Shown here: positions 41,717 through 50,681 of the stretch, piece by piece
How the letters are laid out: every line of letters begins with the position of its first letter
How positions within the stretch are numbered: the first letter of the stretch is position 1
Source: DATAUD01 sp035511075
GTDB lineage: Bacteria; Verrucomicrobiota; Verrucomicrobiia; Limisphaerales; Palsa-1400
Assembly: GCA_035511075.1 (NCBI GenBank)
Contig: DATKFW010000136.1
Span: forward strand, 75,400-139,399
DNA: 64,000 bases
Direction: 5' to 3'
The notes under the pieces: generated by a model
Told to the model about the DNA's origin: nothing
What the model saw: only the letters and a program-made list of their open reading frames with translations
Databases searched by the model: none
Program-made: the position numbers and the translations under genes

Positions 41717-43585
41717 ATGGAACAAAACACAAAAAAAATCGGGCTGCTCAACTGCATCGTGCTGCTTGCGGCGACGATTGGGCTGTTGCTGGTGACGCGC
41801 TTTGCCAGCACGGCGGCGGGGGCGATGGGAACGGTGCTGACGGGGTTCGGATTGCTTGTGGCGTTGGTGAGTTATTTCCACATGGGATTGCTGGAACGGG
41901 AACAGTTCGAGAAAATGGAGCTGGAAGAGTTGAGCAAATCACGCGGGAGCGAGTCGCTTTTTGCCTCGGCCGGGGCGGACACGTTTCCGGCCAAGCGGTC
42001 GCGCGAACAGTTCGAGCGTTTTTTCAGCCCGATATTCACCGCGCTGCTGTTCCTGCTGCAAGCTGCGGCGGCATATTGGCCGTGGGAGAAACTGCCACTG
42101 ATGGCGCCGATCATCACGGACCGCGCGACGCTGGCCATGGCGTTGCTGGGACTGTTCGGATTGATTTTGTTCCTGCTGGGCAAATACTCCAGCGGGCTGG
42201 CCCGGCTGCAAGGACAAAAGCTGCTGCGCCCGGGGGCCGCTTACCTGCTGCTAGGCGCGTATGCGTGCTTCGCGGTCACGGCCACAATAGCGGCCGTGCT
42301 GGCCGGGTTTGTGAAGACGGACCTGATTGTGGCGCGGGTGTTGTGCGTTGTTTCGGGGCTGGCGGCGGTGGAGACTCTGCTCGGCTTGATCCTGGAAGTT
42401 TACCGTGTGCGCGTGCGTGGCGGGGAAACGCGTTTGCTCTATGAAAGCCGGTTGGTCGGGTTGCTGGGTCAACCGGAAGCCATCATCACCACGGCGGCGC
42501 ACGCGATGGATTATCAATTTGGGTTCAAGGTTTCTGAGACGTGGTTTTATCGCTTTCTGGAAAAGGCGCTCGGATGGATGCTGCTGGCGCAATTTGCCGC
42601 CCTGGTGCTTTCCTCGTGCTTTTTCGTGATCAATCCGGGCGACAAGGCGTTGCTGGAGCGTTTTGGCCGTCCGCTGGGGAGCAACGGCGTCATCGGAGCC
42701 GGCCTGCACTTCAAATTGCCGTGGCCCATCGACCAGACGAAGCTTTATCATACCGAGCGGATTCAAAGCTTCATCGTCGGGGCGGAACCCGAACAAGGCG
42801 AAACGATCGCATGGGCGGTCAGCCACGCCAAGGAGCAGAATTTCCTGGTGGCCAGCCAGGAAGTCAATCCGGAGGCGCTCCCGCAGGGCGCCGAAGCCAA
42901 GAGCCCGCCGGTGAGCCTGTTGTCGGTAAGCATCCCGGTGCAATATCAAGTCACCAACCTGGCAGTGTGGGCCTACACCAACAGCGACCCGGAATCGCTC
43001 CTCGAAGGGATCGCGGAACGGTCCGTCGGGCATTATTTGGCCAGCGCGGACCTGGATGATTTGATGGCGCGCGGGAGGGCCGCGGCGGCGGTGGCGTTGC
43101 GAAACGATATGCAGGAGCAGGCCGACGCCCTGGAACTGGGGGCGCGGATATTGTTTGTGGGCCTGGAGGACATTCATCCGCCGACCAAGGTGGCGAAGAT
43201 TTTTGAAGAGGTGGTCGGGGCGTCAGAAACCCGGGAATCCAAGATTTTGCAGGCCCAGGCGTATGCCGTGAGCACCAATGCGTGGGCCAACGGAGAAAGT
43301 TTCAAGCGCCTGGTGGCGGCGGAGGCGGACGAGCATTCGGCCATCACCAATTCGGCGGCGCGCGCGATGCTCTTTACCAACCAGCAACTGGCTTACAGCG
43401 CGGCGCCAGGGGCGGGCGGCGTGTATGAACAGCATGCCTACCTGGATACGCTGACAGAAAACAGCGCGGATTCGCGCAAGTACATCATCGCCACGACCAA
43501 CGCCCCGAACATTATTATTGTCAACCTTGAGGACAAGATCCGCAAAGATTTAATCGACCAGCTTCCAGCGCCTCCCGCCAAATAA
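41717..43585 (+). CDS. HflK-like SPFH protein with extra N-terminal membrane domain
   Basis: 622 aa, longer than HflK (about 420). The N-terminal 300 residues hold at least seven TM helices (LNCIVLLAATIGLLLVTRF, FTALLFLLQAAAAYWPWE, LALLGLFGLILFLLG-like, CFAVTATIAAVLAGFV). An SPFH/band-7 domain follows (VINPGDKALLERFGRP, GAGLHFKLPWPIDQTKLYH, SVSIPVQYQVTNLAVW, VALRNDMQEQADALELGARI, FVGLEDIHPPTKVAKIFEEV). SPFH proteins form ring or cage assemblies in the membrane and often control proteases. No hydrolase motif is present. Confidence 0.85.
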   Translation: MEQNTKKIGLLNCIVLLAATIGLLLVTRFASTAAGAMGTVLTGFGLLVALVSYFHMGLLEREQFEKMELEELSKSRGSESLFASAGADTFPAKRSREQFERFFSPIFTALLFLLQAAAAYWPWEKLPLMAPIITDRATLAMALLGLFGLILFLLGKYSSGLARLQGQKLLRPGAAYLLLGAYACFAVTATIAAVLAGFVKTDLIVARVLCVVSGLAAVETLLGLILEVYRVRVRGGETRLLYESRLVGLLGQPEAIITTAAHAMDYQFGFKVSETWFYRFLEKALGWMLLAQFAALVLSSCFFVINPGDKALLERFGRPLGSNGVIGAGLHFKLPWPIDQTKLYHTERIQSFIVGAEPEQGETIAWAVSHAKEQNFLVASQEVNPEALPQGAEAKSPPVSLLSVSIPVQYQVTNLAVWAYTNSDPESLLEGIAERSVGHYLASADLDDLMARGRAAAAVALRNDMQEQADALELGARILFVGLEDIHPPTKVAKIFEEVVGASETRESKILQAQAYAVSTNAWANGESFKRLVAAEADEHSAITNSAARAMLFTNQQLAYSAAPGAGGVYEQHAYLDTLTENSADSRKYIIATTNAPNIIIVNLEDKIRKDLIDQLPAPPAK

Positions 43586-43590
43586 TTGAT

Positions 43591-44517
43591 ATGAAACGAA
43601 GTCCCCTTACGATCGTAGTCGCCGCCATTTTGATCCTGATCTTCGGCCTGCTGCTCTTTGTGTATCAAGTGCGCAAGTCGGAAGTGGCGGTGGTCACCCT
43701 GTTTGGCAAGATACACGCGGTGCAGACCGATCCCGGTCCCGGGCTGCGCTGGCCCTGGCCGATAGAAAACGTTTACAAGCTGGACCAGCGGGTGCAGGAC
43801 CTGGAGGGCAAATTCGAGCAAATCAAGCTGCCTGACCAGAACATCCTCCTGTTGTCCGTATTCGTGGGCTACCGAATCGATGACCCGAGGGCGTTCTTTC
43901 CGAAATTTGCCAACGGCTCGATTCCCGAAGCGGACAAGGTGTTGGAGGGACTTGTGCGAAGCGCCAAGAATGAAGTCGCGGGGCAGCATCCGTTTTCAGA
44001 CTTCGTTTCCACGGATGAAAAGCAGATGAAATTCGCGGATATCGAAAACCAAATTTTGCAAAGGGTGCAAAAGCAGGTTCGCGACCTCAATTATGGGATC
44101 GAAATAAAATTCATCCACATCAGGAAAATCGGCCTTCCGGAGAGCGTGACCCAGAACGTGTTCGACCGGATGACCTCAGAGCGACAATTCTATATTTCCA
44201 AGATCCAATCCCAGGGCGACGAGGAAGCGACCAAGATCAAGTCCGCCGCCGACAGCACCGCCGCCAAGCTGCTGGCGGACGCGGACGCGCAGGCATTCAA
44301 GATTCGCGGAGAAGGCGAGGCGCAGATGATGAAGTCGCTGGAAATCCTTCAACAGAATCCGAACCTGGCGACATTCAACATGCAGATGACGGCGTTGGAG
44401 GCGCTCCTGAAGAAGAACGCGACGCTTGTCCTGGACCAGAGCACGTCGCCATTACAATGGTTGCGAATGAACGAGTCGATCGAGGCGACTTCGACCAATC
44501 TTCTTGACCCCAAATGA
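43591..44517 (+). CDS. HflC-like SPFH protein
   Basis: 308 aa. A single N-terminal TM helix (LTIVVAAILILIFGLLLFVYQV) is followed by the SPFH domain: SEVAVVTLFGKIHAVQTDPG, GLRWPWPIENVYKLDQRVQD, LSVFVGYRIDDPRAFFPKFA, VLEGLVRSAKNEVAGQHPF and FIHIRKIGLPESVTQNVFDR. It then has the long charged helix of HflC (QGDEEATKIKSAADSTAAKL...AFKIRGEGEAQ). HflC normally pairs with HflK; here an HflK-like gene lies on each side. Gap of 5 bp upstream and 4-bp overlap downstream. Confidence 0.9.
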   Translation: MKRSPLTIVVAAILILIFGLLLFVYQVRKSEVAVVTLFGKIHAVQTDPGPGLRWPWPIENVYKLDQRVQDLEGKFEQIKLPDQNILLLSVFVGYRIDDPRAFFPKFANGSIPEADKVLEGLVRSAKNEVAGQHPFSDFVSTDEKQMKFADIENQILQRVQKQVRDLNYGIEIKFIHIRKIGLPESVTQNVFDRMTSERQFYISKIQSQGDEEATKIKSAADSTAAKLLADADAQAFKIRGEGEAQMMKSLEILQQNPNLATFNMQMTALEALLKKNATLVLDQSTSPLQWLRMNESIEATSTNLLDPK

Positions 44518-45626
44518 GCGCCCAGGAACCCAATTTGCCGCTGACGCCGCCGCCACCTCCTCCTCCACCGGCGGCGCCACCGCCCCCGCCGCCGCCCGAA
44601 GACGCCGGGTCGCAGGCGCTGGCGGAGGCGCTTCGGAGCAGTTTTTTCATAGTCAAGATCATCATGGTGGTACTGGTGCTGTTGTTCCTGGGCTCCGGCT
44701 TTTTCAAGGTGGACCCGCAGTACAAGGCCATCGTCCTGCGCCTGGGCAAACCGGTGGGCGAAGGGGAGAAGGCATTGCTGGGGCCGGGATTGCATTGGGC
44801 GTTTCCGCGCCCGATCGACCAGGTCGAATTCATCCCATTCACGTCGCTGCAAATGGCTGACTCATCGGTCGGCTGGTATCAATCGCCGGACGACCGCGCC
44901 AGGGGGGTGCCACCCAATCCGGGCGGCCGGGCGCTCAACCCGGCGACGACGACTTACGCGCTGACGGCGGATTCCAACATCATCCACGTTGTGGCGACGG
45001 CCCGGTATCGAATCACCGACCCGATATCGTTCCATTTCGATTTTGCGGCGGGGCCGCAGTTCATTACCAACGACCTCAACAACGCCCTCCTCTACACATG
45101 CAGCCAGATGCCGATTGACGACATATTGACGAGCAATCGGACCGGCTTCAGGGAGCGGGTGCAGGATCGGGTGCGGGATTTGATCGATTCGCAGCACCTG
45201 GGAGTGACGGTCGATCAAGTGGATATCGATGCGTCGCCACCGCTGTACCTGGCGCCCAAATTCAACGAGCTTGACCAGGCAATGCAAAAGCAAGGCAGGG
45301 TCCGCAACCAGGCGCAAAGCTACGCCAACACAACGCTGGCCGGGGCCGAAGGCGAGGCGGCCACGCGGGATTACGCCGCCGACGCCATCCGCAAACGGAC
45401 CGTGGACATGGTCGCGGCGCAAGCCGACACGTTCCAAAAATTGCGCGGACAATTCGAGCAGAACCCGGCATTCTTTGAGCGAATCCGCCAGATGACGCTG
45501 CTGGAGACCATTTACACCAATGTGCAGGACAAGATCACGATGCCGCCCAATTCGCGCGAATTGCGGATTGAATTGAGCCGCGAGCCTGAGCCGCCCTCCA
45601 CCAACAGTTACATCACCACTCCATAG
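44514..45626 (+). CDS. HflK-like SPFH protein, second copy
   Basis: 370 aa. Pro-rich cytosolic start (two runs of about eight prolines), one TM helix (FIVKIIMVVLVLLFLGSGFF), then the SPFH domain: VDPQYKAIVLRLGKPVGEG, GPGLHWAFPRPIDQVEFIP, ADSNIIHVVATARYRITDP, FRERVQDRVRDLIDSQHLGV and VDQVDIDASPPLYLAPKFNE. The Gly/Pro-rich N-terminus resembles that of HflK. It overlaps the HflC-like gene by 4 bp and is followed 5 bp later by the P-type ATPase, so the four membrane proteins are probably made together. Confidence 0.88.
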   Translation: MSAQEPNLPLTPPPPPPPPAAPPPPPPPEDAGSQALAEALRSSFFIVKIIMVVLVLLFLGSGFFKVDPQYKAIVLRLGKPVGEGEKALLGPGLHWAFPRPIDQVEFIPFTSLQMADSSVGWYQSPDDRARGVPPNPGGRALNPATTTYALTADSNIIHVVATARYRITDPISFHFDFAAGPQFITNDLNNALLYTCSQMPIDDILTSNRTGFRERVQDRVRDLIDSQHLGVTVDQVDIDASPPLYLAPKFNELDQAMQKQGRVRNQAQSYANTTLAGAEGEAATRDYAADAIRKRTVDMVAAQADTFQKLRGQFEQNPAFFERIRQMTLLETIYTNVQDKITMPPNSRELRIELSREPEPPSTNSYITTP

Positions 45627-45631
45627 ATATT

Positions 45632-47671
45632 ATGCAAGTTACCTCTCTACTAAGCCGTCGCGAAGACGAACACGACCACGACCACGGCGCCGATGAATCG
45701 TGCACGAGTTGCGGGCACGAACACGATCACGCGGTTCTGCCTCTGGCCCAAACGATGATCGGATTGGTGTTCGTCATCAATTCCTTCGTCGTCAACTGGG
45801 CGTACTCCGACACCAACAATCCAGTCGCGGCGGCCAGCGCGATGTTTGGGGCGATCATCCTGGGGTATCCGATAATCATGACGGCGATCCAGGATTTGCG
45901 CCGCGGATTGTTGACGACCAACGAATTGGTGGCGCTGGCGGTGCTGGCATCGTTCGGGTCGGCGGATTTTCAGACCGGGGGCTACCAGCAGGCGGGCATC
46001 ATCGCATTCTTCATGCTGATGGGGCAGATCATTGAAACGCGGACGGCCGAAGGCGCACGGACATCGATAGAATCGCTCATCAAACTGACGCCGCCCAAAG
46101 CGCGGCGGGTCACGCAAGCCAGGGAGGAAGAGGTGGAAACGCGCTACCTGGGAGTGGGCGACGTGATTCGCGTCCGGCCCGGGGACAACGTGGCCGCCGA
46201 CGGGTTGATCCTCAGCGGGCAGGGATCGTTCAATCAAGCCACGATCACGGGAGAATCGTTGCCGGTGGACAAAAAGCCGGGAGACGAGGTGTTTGCCGGC
46301 ACGCAGAATTTGACGGGGGCGCTGGAGATCCGCGTCACGCGCGCGGGCGCGGACACGACTTTGGGCAAAGTGCGGGAACTGATCCTGGCGGCTGAAAAGA
46401 CCAAGCTGCCGATCATGCGGATCATCGATCAATACATGGGGTTTTACACGCCGCTGGTGCTTGTAATCGGCGCCCTGGTCTGGGCGTTCACCGGGGATTT
46501 GAGCCGCGTCATTGCCGTTTTCATCGTGGCATGTCCGTGCGCGTTCATTCTGGCCACGCCCAGCGCGATGGTGGCGGCGTTGTCCGCGGCGGCGCGGCTG
46601 GGCATTCTCATCAAGAACGTGGGGGACATCGAATTGGCGGCGCGGATCAACGCGTTTGTGTTTGACAAGACCGGGACGCTGACCACGGGCAAACTGGCGG
46701 TGAGCCGGCTGGCGCCGATGAACGGGGCGACGCCGTCGGAATTGCTGCGCGTGGCTGCTTCGGCGGAGAAATACAGCAATCACCCGACGGCCAAGGCGCT
46801 GGCGCTGTTGGCTGGCGAAGCGGGTGTGCCACTAGCCGAGCCGAAGGACTTTGCCGAAACCGCCGGACGCGGCGTGAGCGCGAATCTTGAGGGCGCCAAA
46901 GTCATGGTGGGCCGGGCCCTATGGCTCAAGGAGTCGGGCGTCGGGGAAGACTTTCTCAAGGCGGTGGATCTAAACGAAACGGAGGGATTCAGCCTGATTT
47001 TTGTCGCGCGTAACGGCCAGTGTATCGGCTGGATCGGGCTTCAGGACCAAACGCGCGCCGAAGCCCGCGAGGCGCTGGCGGATTTGAAAAGCGTCGGGGT
47101 TCGCCGCATCGCGATGGTATCGGGCGACCGTCAGCCCGTGGCGGCGCGTGTCGCGCGGGAAATTGGGTGCGAAGAAGTCATTGGCGAATGTCTGCCGCAG
47201 AACAAGGTCGATTTTGTCCGGCAAATCAAGGCCAAAGGTTACCGGGTGGCCGTGGTCGGGGACGGGGTCAATGACGCGCCGGCACTTGCGGCGGGGGACC
47301 TTGGAATTGCGATGGGCGCGGCCGGAAGCGAAGTGGCGATCCACAGCGCGACGATCGCGCTGATGAACAATGACCTCCGGCGTCTCCCGTTCCTGGTGCG
47401 GCTGTCGCGGCAGACCAGGGCGGTCATCAACCAGAATTTTCTCTTCGGCATTTGCTTCGTCATCGGCGGCCTGCTTTTGGCCGCCCTCAAATTCATCACG
47501 CCCATCGTCGCGGCGATATTGCACGTGCTGGGCTCGCTGCTGGTTGTCTTTAACAGCGCGCGCCTGGTGCGCCAGGGCGAGGAACTGGAGCCGCACCTGG
47601 CCGTTGCAGCCGAACCGCCCGCCGCCGCGGCGCCCGGGGCCGCGCCGGCTCCCCGATTGGCCAACGCATGA
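45632..47671 (+). CDS. P1B-type heavy-metal-transporting ATPase
   Basis: 679 aa. The N-terminus is His/Cys-rich (DEHDHDHG, CTSCGHEHDHA) and replaces a standard HMA domain. Core motifs: TITGESLPVDKKPGDEV (actuator), ACPCAFILATPSAMVAA with the CPC transport site near residue 300, VFDKTGTLTTGK (phosphorylated Asp near 345), HPTAKALALL (HP locus) and VGDGVNDAPALAAGDLGIAM. The His-rich start and CPC suggest Zn/Cd or Cu export; the ion cannot be fixed from sequence. It overlaps the ABC ATPase gene by 4 bp. The C-terminus is Ala/Pro-rich. Confidence 0.93.
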   Translation: MQVTSLLSRREDEHDHDHGADESCTSCGHEHDHAVLPLAQTMIGLVFVINSFVVNWAYSDTNNPVAAASAMFGAIILGYPIIMTAIQDLRRGLLTTNELVALAVLASFGSADFQTGGYQQAGIIAFFMLMGQIIETRTAEGARTSIESLIKLTPPKARRVTQAREEEVETRYLGVGDVIRVRPGDNVAADGLILSGQGSFNQATITGESLPVDKKPGDEVFAGTQNLTGALEIRVTRAGADTTLGKVRELILAAEKTKLPIMRIIDQYMGFYTPLVLVIGALVWAFTGDLSRVIAVFIVACPCAFILATPSAMVAALSAAARLGILIKNVGDIELAARINAFVFDKTGTLTTGKLAVSRLAPMNGATPSELLRVAASAEKYSNHPTAKALALLAGEAGVPLAEPKDFAETAGRGVSANLEGAKVMVGRALWLKESGVGEDFLKAVDLNETEGFSLIFVARNGQCIGWIGLQDQTRAEAREALADLKSVGVRRIAMVSGDRQPVAARVAREIGCEEVIGECLPQNKVDFVRQIKAKGYRVAVVGDGVNDAPALAAGDLGIAMGAAGSEVAIHSATIALMNNDLRRLPFLVRLSRQTRAVINQNFLFGICFVIGGLLLAALKFITPIVAAILHVLGSLLVVFNSARLVRQGEELEPHLAVAAEPPAAAAPGAAPAPRLANA

Positions 47672-48885
47672 GCGCAGTTGCCGAAATTCCGGAGAATGTC
47701 TCCGCCGCGACGCCGCAGCCCGAGGCCGGCAAGGCGATAGTCTCGGTCCGCGGATTGACAAAAATCTACAAGGATTTCTGGGGCCGGCCAAAGGCCAGGG
47801 CGGTGGACAATGTCGATTTTGAAGTCCGCCAAGGGGAGGTTTTCGGCCTGCTTGGCCCGAATGGATCGGGAAAATCCACGACGGTCAAATTGCTGCTCGG
47901 CCTGCTTTATCCGACGCGCGGGCACATCGAGGTCTTCGGGCATTCGCCGCGGCATGTCAAGACGAAGGCGCACATTGGCTATCTGCCGGAGGAATCCTAC
48001 CTGTACCGGTATTTGGATTCCCGCGAGACGCTGAACTTCTTCGGGAATTTGTTCGACCTGCCGGCTGCCGAACGGCATAAGCGCAACGAGCAGCTTTTGG
48101 AGATGGTCGGGTTGAACCAGGTGCGCACGCGGGTGGTCGGCGAATTTTCCAAGGGCATGCAGCGCCGCATCGGGCTGGCCCAGGCGCTCATCAACGACCC
48201 CGACCTGGTGATTCTCGACGAGCCGACCGCCGGCCTGGACCCAATCGGCTGCCGGGAAGTCAAGGACCTGATCCTGGCGCTGGCGCGCCGGGGCAAGACG
48301 GTCATTCTGAGCAGCCATTTGCTCTCGGATGTGGAGGATGTCTGCGACCGGGTGGTTATTTATTACGGGGGACGCATTCATGCCATGGGGACGTTGAAGG
48401 AATTGCTCGTCAAGCCGGACACCGTCCGCATCACGATGCCGGTGCTTCCGCGCCAAAGCATGCAGGCGGTTCTGGACCTCATCCGGCGCGATGTCGCGGC
48501 GGACAAGATTCAGATCGATAACCCGACGCAAAACCTGGAAAGCTATTTTTTGGAGGTCGTTCGCAAGGCCAGGGAGAACCTGTCCGAAAATTCCGGCGTG
48601 ACTTCCGGCAGCCACGTCGCCGCCTACCTTCGCGGCGAGGCCGAAAGCGTCCCCAACAAGGACAAGTTGTTGGAAAGGTTGACGCTCCCCGCCGCGCCCA
48701 CACCGGCCCAGCCCGCGCCCCCGACGGAGGCCGCTCCGAAGATTGACCAGGCGAAGCTGGCGTCGCTGGCGAGGGCGGCGGAACCGGAGCCCGCGCCGGC
48801 CAAGCCCGCGCCTACGCCCGCGGCGGATTTGAAAAAGGCCGATGAGAAGCTGTCGTCGCTTCTGGGCCATCCGCCCGGGATATGA
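47668..48885 (+). CDS. ABC-2 transporter ATP-binding protein
   Basis: 405 aa. Walker A is GPNGSGKST (63-71), Q-loop region IGYLPEESYLYRYLDSRETL, signature FSKGMQRRIGLAQAL (variant of LSGGQ), Walker B LVILDEPTAGLDP, and SSHLLSDVEDVCDRVVIYYGG with the switch His. This is the drug/antibiotic/gliding-type ABC-2 ATPase. The last 100 residues are a linker rich in Pro and Ala ending KADEKLSSLLGHP, unusual for the family and possibly an interaction arm. Partner permeases are encoded at each end of the operon. Confidence 0.92.
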   Translation: MSAVAEIPENVSAATPQPEAGKAIVSVRGLTKIYKDFWGRPKARAVDNVDFEVRQGEVFGLLGPNGSGKSTTVKLLLGLLYPTRGHIEVFGHSPRHVKTKAHIGYLPEESYLYRYLDSRETLNFFGNLFDLPAAERHKRNEQLLEMVGLNQVRTRVVGEFSKGMQRRIGLAQALINDPDLVILDEPTAGLDPIGCREVKDLILALARRGKTVILSSHLLSDVEDVCDRVVIYYGGRIHAMGTLKELLVKPDTVRITMPVLPRQSMQAVLDLIRRDVAADKIQIDNPTQNLESYFLEVVRKARENLSENSGVTSGSHVAAYLRGEAESVPNKDKLLERLTLPAAPTPAQPAPPTEAAPKIDQAKLASLARAAEPEPAPAKPAPTPAADLKKADEKLSSLLGHPPGI

Positions 48886-50264
48886 ACAAGATCATCACAA
48901 TCGCGGGACTGACGTGGAAGGCGGCGTTTCGCTATCGACTGTTCTGGGTGATGACGGTGTTGCTGGCGGCGGCGGTGGTGGGACTGCCGCTGATGCTCAA
49001 GGACGACGGGACGGCCAAGGGGCTGACACAAATATTGTTGACATACACGTTGACGGCCGTGAGCACGCTCCTGGGTTGCGCGACGTTGTGGCTCTCGTGC
49101 GGGACGCTGGCCAAGGACGTCGAGGAATGCCAGATGCAGGTGGTCTCGGTAAAGCCGATCGCCCGGTGGCAAATCTGGCTGGGCAAGTGGCTCGGAATCC
49201 TTTCGTTGAATGCGGTGCTTTTGGCCCTTTCCGCCGGCGCCATTTTCGGCCTGCTGCAGTGGCGCGCCAACCGGCTTCCAGCCGATCAACAAGCGATCCT
49301 GCACCACGATATCTTTATCGCGCGGGCGGAAGCGCGCCGCCCGCCGGTTGACCTTTCCGCGCAGGTCGACGCCGCCCTCAAAGAGCGGGTCAAGGGATAC
49401 GCCGCGCTTTCGGATTACCAAATTGCCGAGCTCAGACAACAGATCACCGGCCAGATCGCAGCCGAATACTCGGAGGTGCCGCCGGGGTTCCGGCGCCGAT
49501 GGGGAGTGGACTTGCACACGCTGCGCGACAGCCTGCGCGACCAGCCGCTGGAGTTGCGCGTGAAGTTCCACGCGGCCAGTCCCAATCCGGACGCGCAATA
49601 CTCGATGTACTGGGTCATCGGGCCGACCAATTCCGCCGGGCAAGTCACGATCCTGGAGAAATTGCCGCCGGATTCATTCCAGGAATTTCAAATTCCGCCC
49701 GACTTGCTCGACGACCGCGGCATTCTCTGGGTGGATGTCGTCAACCCGCCGGAGAATTCGGCGTTGTCGTTCCCGATCGAGGACGGATTTGAGTTGCTGT
49801 ATCCGGAAAGCAGTTTTGTGGTGAATTTCGCGCGGGGGATGGCGGTGATATTTTGCTGGCTGGCGTTGCTGGCCTCGATCGGACTTGCGGCGGCGAGCTA
49901 CCTTTCTTTCCCGGTGGCCGCGTTCGTGTCGGTGGCGCTGCTGATCATGGGGTTGTCCAGCGGCACCATTGGTTCGGTGGTGGAAAATGGGACAATCACG
50001 GGCTACGATCCGGCCAAAGCCGGTTACGGGCGCTCGCCGGTGGATATCGTGTTGGTGCCGGTATTCAGGGGGGCATTGAAGATTATCAAACTTGTGGAAG
50101 GGTTTTCGCCGATCGATGACCTCAGTTCGGGCCGGAGTATTACGTGGGGGCAGTTGGGATTGGCGGTGTTGCAGATCGTGGTGTTATTGGGCGGATTCTT
50201 CTGCGTGCTCGGGATGATTTTTTTCACGCGAAGAGAATTGGCCACGGCCCAGGGGAACAACTGA
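48882..50264 (+). CDS. ABC-2-type permease with large extracytoplasmic domain
   Basis: 460 aa. The N-terminal helices (LFWVMTVLLAAAVVGLPLML, GLTQILLTYTLTAVSTLLGC) and coupling segment KDVEECQMQVVSVKPIARWQ match ABC-2 permeases. Residues about 130-310 form a large soluble domain including PGFRRRWGVDLHTLRDSLR and LELRVKFHAASPNPDAQYSM, then further TM helices (GMAVIFCWLALLASIGLAAA, LGLAVLQIVVLLGGFFCVLG). The start overlaps the ATPase stop by 4 bp. It ends the operon and converges on the Nudix gene 6 bp away. Confidence 0.87.
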   Translation: MNKIITIAGLTWKAAFRYRLFWVMTVLLAAAVVGLPLMLKDDGTAKGLTQILLTYTLTAVSTLLGCATLWLSCGTLAKDVEECQMQVVSVKPIARWQIWLGKWLGILSLNAVLLALSAGAIFGLLQWRANRLPADQQAILHHDIFIARAEARRPPVDLSAQVDAALKERVKGYAALSDYQIAELRQQITGQIAAEYSEVPPGFRRRWGVDLHTLRDSLRDQPLELRVKFHAASPNPDAQYSMYWVIGPTNSAGQVTILEKLPPDSFQEFQIPPDLLDDRGILWVDVVNPPENSALSFPIEDGFELLYPESSFVVNFARGMAVIFCWLALLASIGLAAASYLSFPVAAFVSVALLIMGLSSGTIGSVVENGTITGYDPAKAGYGRSPVDIVLVPVFRGALKIIKLVEGFSPIDDLSSGRSITWGQLGLAVLQIVVLLGGFFCVLGMIFFTRRELATAQGNN

Positions 50265-50270
50265 ATTTGG

Positions 50271-50681
50271 TTATTGCTCGATTGCGGACCATTCGGGCCA
50301 GCGGGAACGCAGTTTTTCCAGAAGACGGACGTCGGCGGCTGGCAATTCGTATTGACCAAGTTCCTCGCGCGTGACCCAGGCCAGGTCCGCGCAATGTATC
50401 GGCCTGGGTTCGTGGCGAAGCCAGCGACAAAGGAAAAACTTCAGATGGACGGACCGCTCCGGATAATGGTGCGTGAGCGATTCGACCAGATCGCCAACCC
50501 GGGCGTCGATGCCCAATTCCTCGGCCAGCTCGCGGTGGAGGCATTGCTCGAAGGTTTCGTCGGGCTCGCGTTTGCCGCCAGGAAATTCCCACAGGCCCGC
50601 CAGATGAGAATCGGGCCCGCGTCGGGCGACGAGGAGTTTCCCCTCGCGGAAAACCAGCCCGGCCGCCACGTCGATGATCAA
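50271..50681 (-). CDS. Nudix hydrolase (MutT-like)
   Basis: 136 aa. The Nudix box is intact: GGKREPDETFEQCLHRELAE followed by ELGI (G-x5-E-x7-R-E-U-x-E-E-x-G-U). N-terminal strands DVAAGLVFREGKLLVARRG and LAGLWEFPGGK are typical of 8-oxo-dGTP/(di)phosphohydrolases of the MutT group. It overlaps the preceding UDP-glucose dehydrogenase gene by 4 bp. It could sanitise oxidised nucleotides, or process a sugar nucleotide given its neighbour; the first is the default. Confidence 0.9.
   Translation of the reverse strand: MIIDVAAGLVFREGKLLVARRGPDSHLAGLWEFPGGKREPDETFEQCLHRELAEELGIDARVGDLVESLTHHYPERSVHLKFFLCRWLRHEPRPIHCADLAWVTREELGQYELPAADVRLLEKLRSRWPEWSAIEQ

Noticed and set aside
42251..43177. 308-codon minus-strand frame
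   Set aside because: Antisense to the HflK-like gene; no motif and Arg/Gln-rich.
45650..46783. 377-codon minus-strand frame
   Set aside because: Antisense to the P1B ATPase gene; a shadow frame without domains.
47239..48870. 543-codon minus-strand frame opposite the P-type ATPase and ABC ATPase genes
   Set aside because: Arg/Gln/His-rich shadow of GC-rich genes whose plus-strand products carry full family motifs.
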